NCBI RefSeq assembly: GCF_018687715.1
Contig: NC_056760.1
Location: 9,846,001-9,910,000, forward strand
Direction of reading: 5' to 3'
Source: Carya illinoinensis
Lineage: Eukaryota; Streptophyta; Magnoliopsida; Fagales; Juglandaceae
DNA length: 64,000 nucleotides
In this document: piece after piece, positions 11,291 to 20,138 of the stretch
Numbering within the stretch: the stretch's first letter is position 1
Layout: each line of letters opens with the position of its first letter
The notes under the pieces: model-generated
The model's input: the letters and a program-made list of their open reading frames with translations, nothing else
The model's database searches: none
What the model was told of the DNA's origin: nothing
Made by a program: the position numbers and the translations under genes

Positions 11291-11735
11291 GTGAATCTTT
11301 TTTAATTTGAATATGAAGTCTCATATGCCTATAAATAGATCATTTGAGAGCTTCACATTCACAACACCAAGAGCATACAACATTCATTCAAAACTTTCAT
11401 TCTCTCTTTTCTAAGCATTGAGCCTTAATCCTTGTTCATTTTGAGAGATATAGTTTACGCTGTATTGTTCTTATTTCACTCATTGAGGAGTGTTTTCTGA
11501 CAACCTACCCACTATCAGCTCTTGTATCAGTAAAATGGTGTGTATAACCCTTGTGCGTGTAGAAAGTATTCTACACAGGGAATAGTTGAATCACCACGTG
11601 TAAGGTGATTGCAAGTGTAGAGAGTGTTCTACACGGATCTTTTGTAGCGGTGTTGTTCAAAGGTGTAATAGGTTTCTATCTCCACCTGAAGGAGGTTGAA
11701 TAGTGAATTTGGGGATCTTCAAGGGGTAGCTTGAG

Positions 11736-11767
11736 ACGAGGACGTAGGCAGTGGGGCTGAACCTCGT
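11736..11767 (+). other. Conserved LTR hairpin, solo LTR
   Basis: ACGAGG-ACGTA-GGC...GCT-GA-ACCTCGT: ACGAGG pairs with CCTCGT. Equivalent in position and layout to the hairpins in Copia-1 and Copia-2 LTRs. Confidence 0.6.
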
Positions 11768-11930
11768 TAACATACTGAGTTTGCTTCTCTCTTACCCTTA
11801 CTCTTTATATTTATTACTGTTTCGTATTTTGTTTATATTTTATATTGTATATTTGATTTATAATTGTTATTTTTTTTTAATACAACTCAATTCACCCTCC
11901 TCTTGTGTTAGTCATCTGGGCAACAATCCT

Positions 11931-12580
11931 TTTCAACTTGATTTCTGTAGGCTTTTCCACGTCTGTTTTCAAAGAAAATGCATGTTTCTTTTCCCTACAA
12001 TAGTGAAAGAGGCAAAGTGGAGTTGTGGTTGGGAGGATGAGGAGGAAGTAGCGGGAAACTCAGAGAAATGATGCAAGTAAGTCTTCGTGGGGTTCAAAGG
12101 GTTAGGATTGATTGACAAGATCAGGGGAGAGAGGAGAAGATGAGTGGAGATGAAATAGGCGAAGTGTTTGGGCAAAGTGGAGTTGTGGTTGGGAGGATGG
12201 GTTTTGTAATCGTGGATTGCATATCCAAATCGAATTCGCACTGTTTCATTAAGTCATTAAGACACATAGGACCCGACTACGAGCCGCTTACCCCCAACCG
12301 ATTGCATTAAGCATTTTTCATAAACTAAAGGAGGGTCATGTCATTCTTCTACTACTTCTAGAGCTTCGATCTTGACTACTTTGTACTGTAGACCAGTTTG
12401 TTTATACATATAGTCTCCCGAGTAACCTAATCTTCAAGCCCTCATGGAAGTGCATTGCACCAATTAGTTTTCTCAGAAGAACTCTATGCATGCATTTCTT
12501 GAGGTGAAATTCAATTAATTGATGCAATATCTGATCATCTGGAACTACATAGATACATTTTTTTTTAACTACATACATAC

Positions 12581-12617
<37 letters not shown>

Positions 12618-13008
12618 TTTATATATATATTACCACAGAGATGAAACGAATACAGATTGATTCAAAATCAACTCAAAATCGAAACAAAATATGTTCAAAT
12701 TTGTAAGGATTGAAAGAGGATTTCATACCCATATGTTCAGATCGAAAGAAAATCCCTTCAAATTTGTATAAGTTTACTCCATAAATCATACACATTTACA
12801 CTCAATGAAATAAAATCTAAAAAGAAGATGTAATACATGTAGATCTAAAGAAAACAACAAAATCTTCTCAGACCATTAGAAAAATTTACACTCGGATTTG
12901 TAGAAAAATAAACCAAATCCGATAAAATTTGTGATGATTCATAAAGCATTTCATACCCATATGATGGCAAATAAAAAAATTTCTCCAAATTTGTAACGAT
13001 TTACAAAC

Positions 13009-13010
<2 letters not shown>
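11931..13010. other. Spacer with a 29-base direct repeat and AT microsatellite
   Basis: A 29-base segment (ggcaaagtggagttgtggtt followed by gggaggatg) occurs at 12011 and 12171. An AT dinucleotide run lies at about 12581-12635. Sequence after 12640 is purine-rich with imperfect repeats (cataccc.atatg near 12727 and 12954). No convincing gene. Confidence 0.5.

Positions 13011-13074
<64 letters not shown>
13011..13074 (+). repeat. (AG)n microsatellite, 32 units
   Basis: An uninterrupted run of about 32 AG dinucleotides. Confidence 0.98.
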
Positions 13075-13081
<7 letters not shown>

Positions 13082-13201
13082 TTGTTCTTCGTAGACGATG
13101 GTCGGAGAGATCACAGCTTCATCCAATGATGGAGAGAGAGAGGAAGAGAAGTGACCACAACTTCTTTGACTGACCGAGAAAAAAATAGAGATACTGGTGG
13201 T

Positions 13202-13450
13202 TGTTCTTTGTTTCAATGGTTGCACTTTCAACCAGTGAGCGAGAGAGAAGTAGAGAAATTGTTGGAGGTGAGATGGGAAGAGGGAGAGAGTTTTGTGAAA
13301 AAGTTGGCGTCAGCTCTAGAGGAGAAAGAAAGGATGTTCTTTGTTTCAGTGGCTGCACCTTCTTCCAGTGAGTGAGTGAGAAGTAGAGAAATGGTAGGAG
13401 ATGAGATGGAGAGAGGGAGAGAGTTTTGTGAGAAAGTTGGTGTCAGCTTT
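13202..13450 (+). repeat. Tandem duplication, period about 133
   Basis: Two units beginning tgttctttgtttca (13202 and 13335), both with ccagtgag, gagaagtagagaaat, gagggagagagttttgtga and gtcagct in the same order. The second unit ends in a G-run and GA repeat. The minus-strand ORFs over it are low-complexity and not genes. Confidence 0.7.
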
Positions 13451-13469
13451 GGGGGGGGGGGGGGGGGGG

Positions 13470-13501
<32 letters not shown>
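13451..13501 (+). repeat. G20 homopolymer followed by GA repeat
   Basis: Twenty consecutive G residues (13451-13470), then an imperfect AG run. Such a G-run can form a quadruplex and is also prone to sequencing or assembly error. Confidence 0.95.
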
Positions 13502-13502
<1 letters not shown>

Positions 13503-13567
13503 TATAGATTTAGGGTTTTGTAGAAACTATGTCGCATAGGGCGTTGGTGTTGGGTTTTGTGAAAAGA

Positions 13568-13735
13568 GTAATGCTACATACTGTCGTGGAATTGCAAACG
13601 CCGCGTACTCGCTTTAAAAAAGAGTAGGGTCTACGATTAAAAAATTAGTTTTTTTTTCATGTGGATTCCATATTAATTCATTTTTTTCAAAATGACTGCA
13701 CGCCGCTTGCACAACTACGACTGCAAATATCATTT
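13568..13735. repeat. MITE (family A variant)
   Basis: The left end taatgctacatactgtcgtg and the right end acgactgcaaatatcatt are imperfect inverted repeats. The middle (agagtagggt, catgtgg.ttcc.tattaattca) matches the element at 40028-40194 along nearly its whole length. 168 bases, no coding capacity. Confidence 0.72.
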
Positions 13736-15749
13736 CTCTTTGTGAAAATTTGGGGAGTACTTGGGCTTTAATGTTAAAATTTGGGCTTACCATATGGAAA
13801 AAAATAAAAATAAAAACACTACTTTAAAAATTGGCCAATGTAAAATAGTTAGAAAAAAAAAAGTTCTAGGCCTTCATCAAAGATTTATGAAAATACTAAC
13901 TTTTTTTTGAAAAATAAACATTAATCTTAGCTGACATGTTATTTTTTTCACTTTTATGTTCTGTGATTATTGAAGTTATTTGTTAAATTTTAGTATTGGA
14001 CATTATATTGCTTTTGACTATTTTACATGTGATTAATTACAAAGTTATAAATAAAAAGTGCTTCTGTTTTATTTATGTGACTAATGGATTGTACAACTAT
14101 TATTCTTCTTTAACATATAGGTGAGGTAAAATGTACATTCATAAATCTATTTAGAAAATTTAATACATTACATTTCTATATGTTTTAATTATTATAGGAG
14201 CATCTACCATATTTACAAAACATTTCAAGTAAAGTCTTAGATAAATAATAGATCATCTATGTAGGTGCAAAAATAAATCAACCTAGACAATTACGTCAAA
14301 ACAAGCTAAACATCTTCTCCATCAATCCTGTAACTGAAGCAACAACATAAACGTTCTAAATCTCTTGTTCTGAAAGTCTCAATGTTGTAATTATATGTTT
14401 GAACAAAACAATGACATATATATAAAGTTGATGTTTGTTTCTTACATTTTATTATGTTCGGTTTAACTTATGTAAATTTGTGACTTATTTTAAATCTATT
14501 TGAGTTTTTTTTTTTTTTTATTTACTTTCTCATTTATCATTTACTATTTTTTTTTTCAATTGGCACACGGCCCCTTACTAATATGTGTATATATATATAT
14601 ATATATATTTATTAAGGACGTGTCTCACCATCACAAGTGTAACCGTTCACCTGTAAATGTTAAGAAGACTCCGGCATGATATGTTTGAAAACACTCGGAT
14701 GCTTAAGTCAGTAAACTGTATTCTTCTGGTAATTCAAAATTCAAAGATATATCATTTTTGGAGTTATCTAGTATATATAGAGAATTCCTGTTGAATTAGA
14801 TCAACACGATATGAGTTGACTTTCATGTGATATTTATCATGTGTTGTGTTTATTGACTTAGATCATCTCTATGTAACCGAAACAACCATATACGTGCATG
14901 AGACTTGCTTCTTCCAAAATAAAGTGGTGTATGGTGTGCAGATCCCTATTGGGCTTGGGCTCTTCAGTTCAAGCTTGCTTATAGAGGATTTTTATACTGG
15001 GCTTAAATACGAAATGAGCCCTCCAATATTATATTATATATATACACAAACACATAAGGTAAAGTTGATGAGCCGCTGCTTTAAATCCTCTTTATTAAAA
15101 GAACCAGTGTATGACAAAAGTATGGTGCAAATTTAATTGAAGCAGTTATATTTCTACCGCTTTCAAGCTGCCCCATTTAGATTCTTTACAACTTCAAAAC
15201 CGATTTTTCTTTCAGATTATTAAAGCTGGATATAAAGATGCATGGCCGGAGAAGTTATAATCATAAGCCTGAGCGTACAGTAAATGAATTAATGCTACTT
15301 TGTAAATTAGACTACATTATTAATGTCCAAGCTGCTATCCAAACTAAAATGCATTTACATTTAGTACTCCCTCGGAGCATCGCTCGCAGATTCATGATGT
15401 GAAATGCAATTTTCTTGTTCTCAATTAATAAATGTTCTGCAATGCACACTTCTGATCGCCAACGTCAGAGCTGGAAAAATTACTGGTTGGGGAGAAAAGT
15501 AAATGAATGGTCCTAAGTAGTTAATGCATATATAGAGATAGAACATTGGAATATTAAATTCGCACATGGCCTAAAATCAATACGATAATTTCAACCATCC
15601 AAATCAAACTGGACCAAAACAAATTTCACCTCCGATCCTGTCGTGTACGTATAGGCCGTATTTATTGTTCATTCCTGAAACCAATCCCTTCCAACAATTT
15701 GGACAAGACCAAAAAAAAAAAAAGAGAGGAAAATACTCGTCCCACATAA
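13736..15749. other. AT-rich spacer, no gene recognised
   Basis: Long T- and A-runs and an AT microsatellite at about 14588-14610. A 96-codon ORF at 14846-15136 has no recognisable motif and no clear splice or start context; I would not annotate it without transcript support. Confidence 0.4.
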
Positions 15750-16612
15750 AGTTTGTACCGAAATGCTTTACCGATTTTTCTTATAATCTGGTATTTCGAT
15801 TTTATCGATTTTCGGTCCAGTTTGATCTGATTTTTCAATTTTAATAAAATATAAATTTGTCATAAAAATTATGTTTAAAAAAAACTGATTAAAAAAATTC
15901 TGTTTTATTAAAAATCTATTACCATTTACAAAAATCTGCTTTACAAAAAAAATCTGCTATGTAAAACAATTCTGTTATAAAAAATCTGCTTTATAAAAAA
16001 AATCTGTTATATAAACAAAATTCTACTATATAAAAAACTGTTATAAAATAAAAACTAAAATAAGAAATCTGGTGTAAAAAAAAATATCTACTATAATATT
16101 ATATTAGACGATTAGTATTAGTATATATATATTAGTATTAATTACAGTTATATAATATATTAGACAATCTAATAGTATTAATATTAGACTATTAGTATAG
16201 CTATATATTAGTATTAGTTTTGATGATTTAGTATAACTATATTAGTATAAGTATAACTATAATATACATTAGAATATTAGTATTAGTATACATGTGATTA
16301 TTTTTTATGTGATTAAAAATTATATATAATATAAAACATATTATATATAATATAAAACATATTATATATAATATTAATATATAAATAGTACAGGTCTGGT
16401 CCGGTATTTTTTATGTGATTAAAAATTATATATTATATATAATATTAATATATAAATAGTACTGGTCCGGTCCGGTACAAAACTAACCGGACCGGTTTCA
16501 GCCGGTTTTTCATTTATGGAAACCAATTCCGGACCGAACCAATCCAAAACTGGCACAACCGATCCGATCAGGGCCAATTTTCCGGTTTGCCGGATCTTTT
16601 TTTATACCCCTA
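15750..16612. mobile_element. hAT-like non-autonomous element remnant (tentative)
   Basis: The right end RC reads TAGGGGTATAAAAAAAGATC, typical of short plant hAT-type ends, followed inward by CCGG-rich sequence (ggtccggtacaaaactaacc, gaccggtttcagccgg). The left part has related cggtccag- and ccgatttt-type sequence near 15770-15825. The middle (15840-16440) is degenerate TA repeats. No matching 8-bp target duplication was found, so the left boundary is approximate. Confidence 0.4.
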
Positions 16613-17135
16613 GTCATACTCAATAATCCGGAATGCGAATATTTGAATGGAATGTGTTTTATTTATATAGGAGATCTTTCAGTTGAGAAGTTTCGTCGAC
16701 TTCTTTTTATAATTTAGGATCTGTTTTGGATTGCGATAGGATTTTTAAAAAGTGCTTAACTAATCTTAAAAACTATTTAATAAAAAAATTATGTTATTTA
16801 TGTGTTACATATTAAAATATTTTTAATCTCAAATAAGTTTAAAAAGTACGCTTAATGTTTTCTCTTAAACGTACTTTTTCGAATAATGCGGAACGTAATT
16901 TAAATTTTAAAAAAACTATTAATGGACGAAAATACACATACAATTTTAAGATAATTGCAATTTTCAAACTTTTAAAAATATGAATATAATTTTTAAAAAT
17001 TCAAATAATCATCATTTTTACCTCAAAAAATACTTTTTTAATTTGTTTATAAACAAACATAACATATTTGAAAGTGTTTTAAACATATAATTATAATACC
17101 GTAAATAAATTTTTAATAGTAAAACTTATTACTTA
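16613..17135. other. AT-rich spacer before Copia-3
   Basis: Roughly 75% A+T by eye, with no ORF or repeat that I can name. Confidence 0.4.
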
Positions 17136-17140
17136 AATTA

Positions 17141-18478
17141 TGTTGCCCAGATAACTAACACAAGAGGGGGGGTGAATTGAGTTGTATTAAAAAAAATAAC
17201 AATTATAAATCAAATATATAATACAAAAAATAAACAAAATATGAAATAACAATAAATATAAAGAGTAAGGGTAAGAGAAGCAAACTCAGTATGTTAACGA
17301 GGTTTCAGCCCCACTGCCTACGTCCTCGCCTCAAGCTACCCCTTGAGGATTCCCAAATTCACTATTCAACCTCCTTCAGGTGGAGATAGAAACCTATTAC
17401 ACCTTTGAACAATACCGGTACAAAGGATCTGTGTAGAACACCCTCTACACTTGCAATCACCTTACACGTGGTGATTCAACTATTCCCCGTGTAGAATACT
17501 TTCTACACACACAAGGGTTATACACACCATTTTTCTGATACAAGAGCTGATAATGGGTAGGTTATCAGAAAACACTCCTCAATGAGTGAAATAAGAACAA
17601 TACAGCGCAAACTATATCTCTCAAAATGAACAAGGATTAAGGCTCAATGCTTAGAGAAGAGAGAATGAAAGTTTTGAATGAATGTTGTATGCTCTTGGTG
17701 TTGTAAATGTGAAGCTCTCAAATGATCTATTTATAGGCATATGAGACTTCATATTCAAATTTAAAAAGATTCACATGTCAAAGACAACATCATTCACTTT
17801 TTCAAAAAATTCAAATAAAAGGTTCTTCTTTTTCAATTGTCAAAGACAACATCATTCACTTTTTAAAAAAATCAAACCTAATCTTTTACTTTTAGCATAT
17901 GACAAAATGAGTACACTTTCCTTTTCAAAAAATTCAAACCTAATCTTTTACTTTTTGCATATGACAAAATGAGCACACTTTACTTTTCAAATTTTTCAAA
18001 CAAAATCATCTACCTTTTGTATAAGTCTAAAAAAGCATCAATCACTTTTGAAAATATTCAAATAAAACATGCACATGTGAAAGATGACAATCAATCATCT
18101 TTAATATTTTCAAAGTTCAACCCTTTAATCAAGGCATGCACATGCAAAAGATGACAATTAATCATCTTTCAAAATTTTCAAATTTAATTTTCAAAAATAT
18201 TCATGCACATGTGGAAAATGTATTTTAATGCTTTATGATAAACTATTAATTTTGAGCATTAATCCTAATTTCGAATTTTCAAGAGATTTACAACATTACT
18301 CTATAATTTTAATGTGAACTTGTTCCCTTCTTGCTCATGCTTGTTTCCTTGATGTGCTTGACTCCATTGTGTAGACAACTTGAATTTGAGACTTTTTTAT
18401 TCTTTGAATTCATTTGTTATCATCAAAATCTATGTGTAAATATATAATTACACAAAATTTGAAATCTTGGGTTCAACA
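17141..18478 (-). repeat. Copia-3 3' LTR
   Basis: 1338 bases, + strand TGTTGCCCAG to GGTTCAACA. It carries internal degenerate repeats containing 'catatgacaaaatgagcaca' (17880-18010) and the conserved hairpin (RC, about 17303-17334). Next to it on the right is the purine tract, which fixes it as the 3' LTR of a minus-strand element. Confidence 0.93.
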
Positions 18479-18492
18479 ATCTCCCCCTTTTT
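18479..18492 (-). other. Copia-3 polypurine tract
   Basis: The minus strand reads AAAAAGGGGGAGAT directly before TGTTGAACC of the 3' LTR. Confidence 0.85.
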
Positions 18493-18650
18493 GATGATGA
18501 CAAATACTTGATAGAACCTGAAACCTGTATTAATACTTAAGCTCCACCTGAGAATGTGCGTTAGTTTTTCAAGCAAAAGTATAAATATAATTCCAAACAT
18601 ATATAACAAGTTTAGCAATTTAAACAGTGTTAATGTTCTAGTCTAACACT

Positions 18651-18671
18651 TCTCCCCCTTTTGGCATCATT
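18651..18671 (-). other. Second polypurine tract-like site in Copia-3
   Basis: About 170 bases upstream (element sense) of the real tract, the minus strand has AAAAGGGGGAGA preceded by aatgatgcc, resembling the real tract preceded by gtcatcatc. It may be a duplicated tract. Confidence 0.55.
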
Positions 18672-18868
18672 AAAAAGGATCCGCAACAAGTAAATAGACT
18701 GAAGAAAATGGTGCGTAAGTAGACACTATAGATAGTTGAAAAATGGAGTCGTCCGTGATCTGACAAGTGCTGCAAAGCCTCGAGGCCTAACTCTATGAAT
18801 TTAATACGGCTGAAGATTAAACAATCGCCTGATGTTGTTAACAAACGGAATTGAAGGCTCCGAGTTTC

Positions 18869-18875
18869 TATAAAA
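18869..18875 (+). promoter_or_regulatory. TATA-like box for antisense ORF A
   Basis: TATAAAA within gtttctataaaaa, 82 bases before the ATG at 18957. The same ctataaaa context precedes ORF B, which is the main reason for listing it. Confidence 0.4.
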
Positions 18876-18956
18876 AAAAAATGATCATTTTCATCTATCG
18901 GATGCCAAAAAAATAATTGCTTCTTGACCTGAGTTCTGTTTTTCCACAAAGATAGA

Positions 18957-19409
18957 ATGGCTGAGCAATTCTCTTCCACTAATGTTCTAGACTTGAATCA
19001 GGAACTCTTGACGCATCAATCATCAATCTTCTCTCCTGAGGCCGTCAATACCATGATAGGAGCAGTGAACCGTTTTTCTAGTAAGGCTGATTCTGAGATT
19101 ATTGCAAAATCAAGAATGCTCAGTAGTCAATATGCTGCCTCTGTTACGATCTTGTCTCGAAGGTTAATGGCGAGGGTGAGTGAGATTGATCATCTTAACA
19201 TGCAAATATCTGAGTTACGACAGAAGCTTGCTAATAAGGATAGTGAGAATAAAAGGCTAAAACAAGAAAACCAAAAGTTGAAAAAATTTGCAGATTGGTA
19301 TGCTCATGATCTGCAACCACGAATAGAGGAGCTGGAACGAGAAAGGGTTCAGATACAAGGTCAACATCGGCAGATAACAGCAGAGGTTCATCGTTTACTA
19401 GAAAAATAG
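18957..19409 (+). CDS. Antisense coiled-coil protein ORF A in Copia-3
   Basis: A 150-residue ORF on the strand opposite to gag-pol, in the space between pol and the 3' LTR. I do not recognise a family. Residues 1-25 are polar (MAEQFSSTNVLDLNQEL). Residues 30-60 form a conserved core (SPEAVNTMIGAV, then YAASVTILSRRLMARVSEID at about 62-81). Residues about 75-150 look like one long coiled coil rich in Glu, Lys, Gln and Leu (NKRLKQENQKLKK, IEELERERVQ, EVHRLLEK). ORF B downstream has the same layout and length, so the pair are likely paralogues by tandem duplication. Retention of an open frame in an element whose pol has decayed hints at past selection. Antisense ORFs in this position are known from some Ty3/gypsy (Tat-type) elements; I am not aware of a described pair in a SIRE-like Copia. 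Confidence 0.6.
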   Translation: MAEQFSSTNVLDLNQELLTHQSSIFSPEAVNTMIGAVNRFSSKADSEIIAKSRMLSSQYAASVTILSRRLMARVSEIDHLNMQISELRQKLANKDSENKRLKQENQKLKKFADWYAHDLQPRIEELERERVQIQGQHRQITAEVHRLLEK

Positions 19410-19541
19410 GGACAATCTACTGTTAATCTCCCTGGCTTAGTAAGAAAACTTTTGACAATGTGTGTCCAGCATATCTTGTATTTCTTTTGACTAAATAAGA
19501 TTTGAAGAGACAATAGTTTGTCTTATTCTTTATGCTATCTC

Positions 19542-19548
19542 TATAAAA
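19542..19548 (+). promoter_or_regulatory. TATA-like box for antisense ORF B
   Basis: TATAAAA within atctctataaaatc, about 105 bases before the ATG at 19653 and followed by a CT-rich leader, as in plant core promoters. Confidence 0.45.
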
Positions 19549-19652
19549 TCAGTCCTTAAGTTCATCTAATTCGCATCAAGTTTTCATCTTATCTCTATAA
19601 CTCATCTACATTCCTTCGACATTCTCGTTTTAAGCCTTTTATTCTTTTCTCA

Positions 19653-20090
19653 ATGGCTCATTCTTCTAACATTTCTCTAGATCCATCCATGAGGCATTCT
19701 GCATCTCAACCTCCTGTCCTTTCTGCAGCTGCCATTGGTGCCATGTTGCAGCAAGAAAATAATAATCTGACTAATAAGTCAGATTCTGATGCTATTTATG
19801 ACTTGGTGAGTCTTGGGACTCGCTACTCTTCCTCTATTGTTGCTTTTTCTCAGCGGCTACAAGCCAAAAATCATGAAGTTGAATAGCTCAAAGAACAAAT
19901 TGTTGTACTTCAACGAATTGTTCAAGAGTCTCACACAAGAGAAGGAATCATTCGGCAGAAGAATAAACAGTTGAAATCTTTATTAGATTCTTCATTCCGC
20001 TTGCCGGTTCCCATGGATAAGAATGACATGATATTGTATGAAGAGAATGAGCATCTCAAACATGAGACTAAGAATCTCAAGTTTATGTAA
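19653..20090 (+). pseudogene. Antisense coiled-coil ORF B in Copia-3, one in-frame stop
   Basis: Starts at ATG 19653 and is open for 77 codons to TAG at 19884-19886. It then continues open in the same frame to TAA at 20088-20090, so the full frame would be 145 codons, close to ORF A. It has the same organisation as ORF A: polar start (MAHSSNISLDPSM), core (SAAAIGAMLQ, then YSSSIVAFSQRLQAK), then a coiled-coil tail (after the stop LKEQIVVLQRIVQES, later YEENEHLKHETKNLK). The pair share the pattern AI/AV..MI/ML and Y.(A/S)S(V/I)..(L/F)S(R/Q)RL. It ends 48 bases from the end of pol, tail to tail. The TAG may be a recent lesion (GAG/CAG to TAG). Function unknown. Confidence 0.55.
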
Positions 20091-20138
20091 AAGTATTTAA
20101 AAAATATATGTCTATTTTTATTGACTCTAGTCTATCTT

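Larger units (their letters stand above)
10463..11925 (+). mobile_element. Solo LTR of the Copia-3 (SIRE-like) family
   Basis: A single LTR in plus orientation, from TGTTGAACCC to GGGCAACA, flanked by a perfect 5-bp duplication atcct at 10458-10462 and 11926-11930. It is the reverse-complement relative of the two LTRs of Copia-3 (17141-18478 and 26901-28239). Its 1463 bases exceed their 1338 because it has an extra unit of an internal repeat around 10780-10940. No internal sequence is present, so the element was lost by LTR-LTR recombination. Confidence 0.93.

Noticed and set aside
13011..13074. Regular repeats considered as CRISPR-like arrays
   Set aside because: Simple dinucleotide repeat without spacers, in a plant nuclear sequence; no CRISPR array exists in the window.
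14846..15136. 96-codon ORF
   Set aside because: No motif, no splice or promoter context, AT-rich surroundings; length is possible by chance in 64 kb.
17775..18154. Small paired ORFs repeated at 27536-27915 and, on the minus strand, at 10849-11290
   Set aside because: They recur only because the LTR recurs three times; the frames follow an AT-rich internal repeat and are not conserved as proteins.
18638..18979. 113-codon minus-strand ORF in Copia-3, considered as an env-like gene
   Set aside because: No signal peptide and membrane layout typical of env-like proteins, and it spans the second purine tract and the leader of ORF A; the codon composition looks random.
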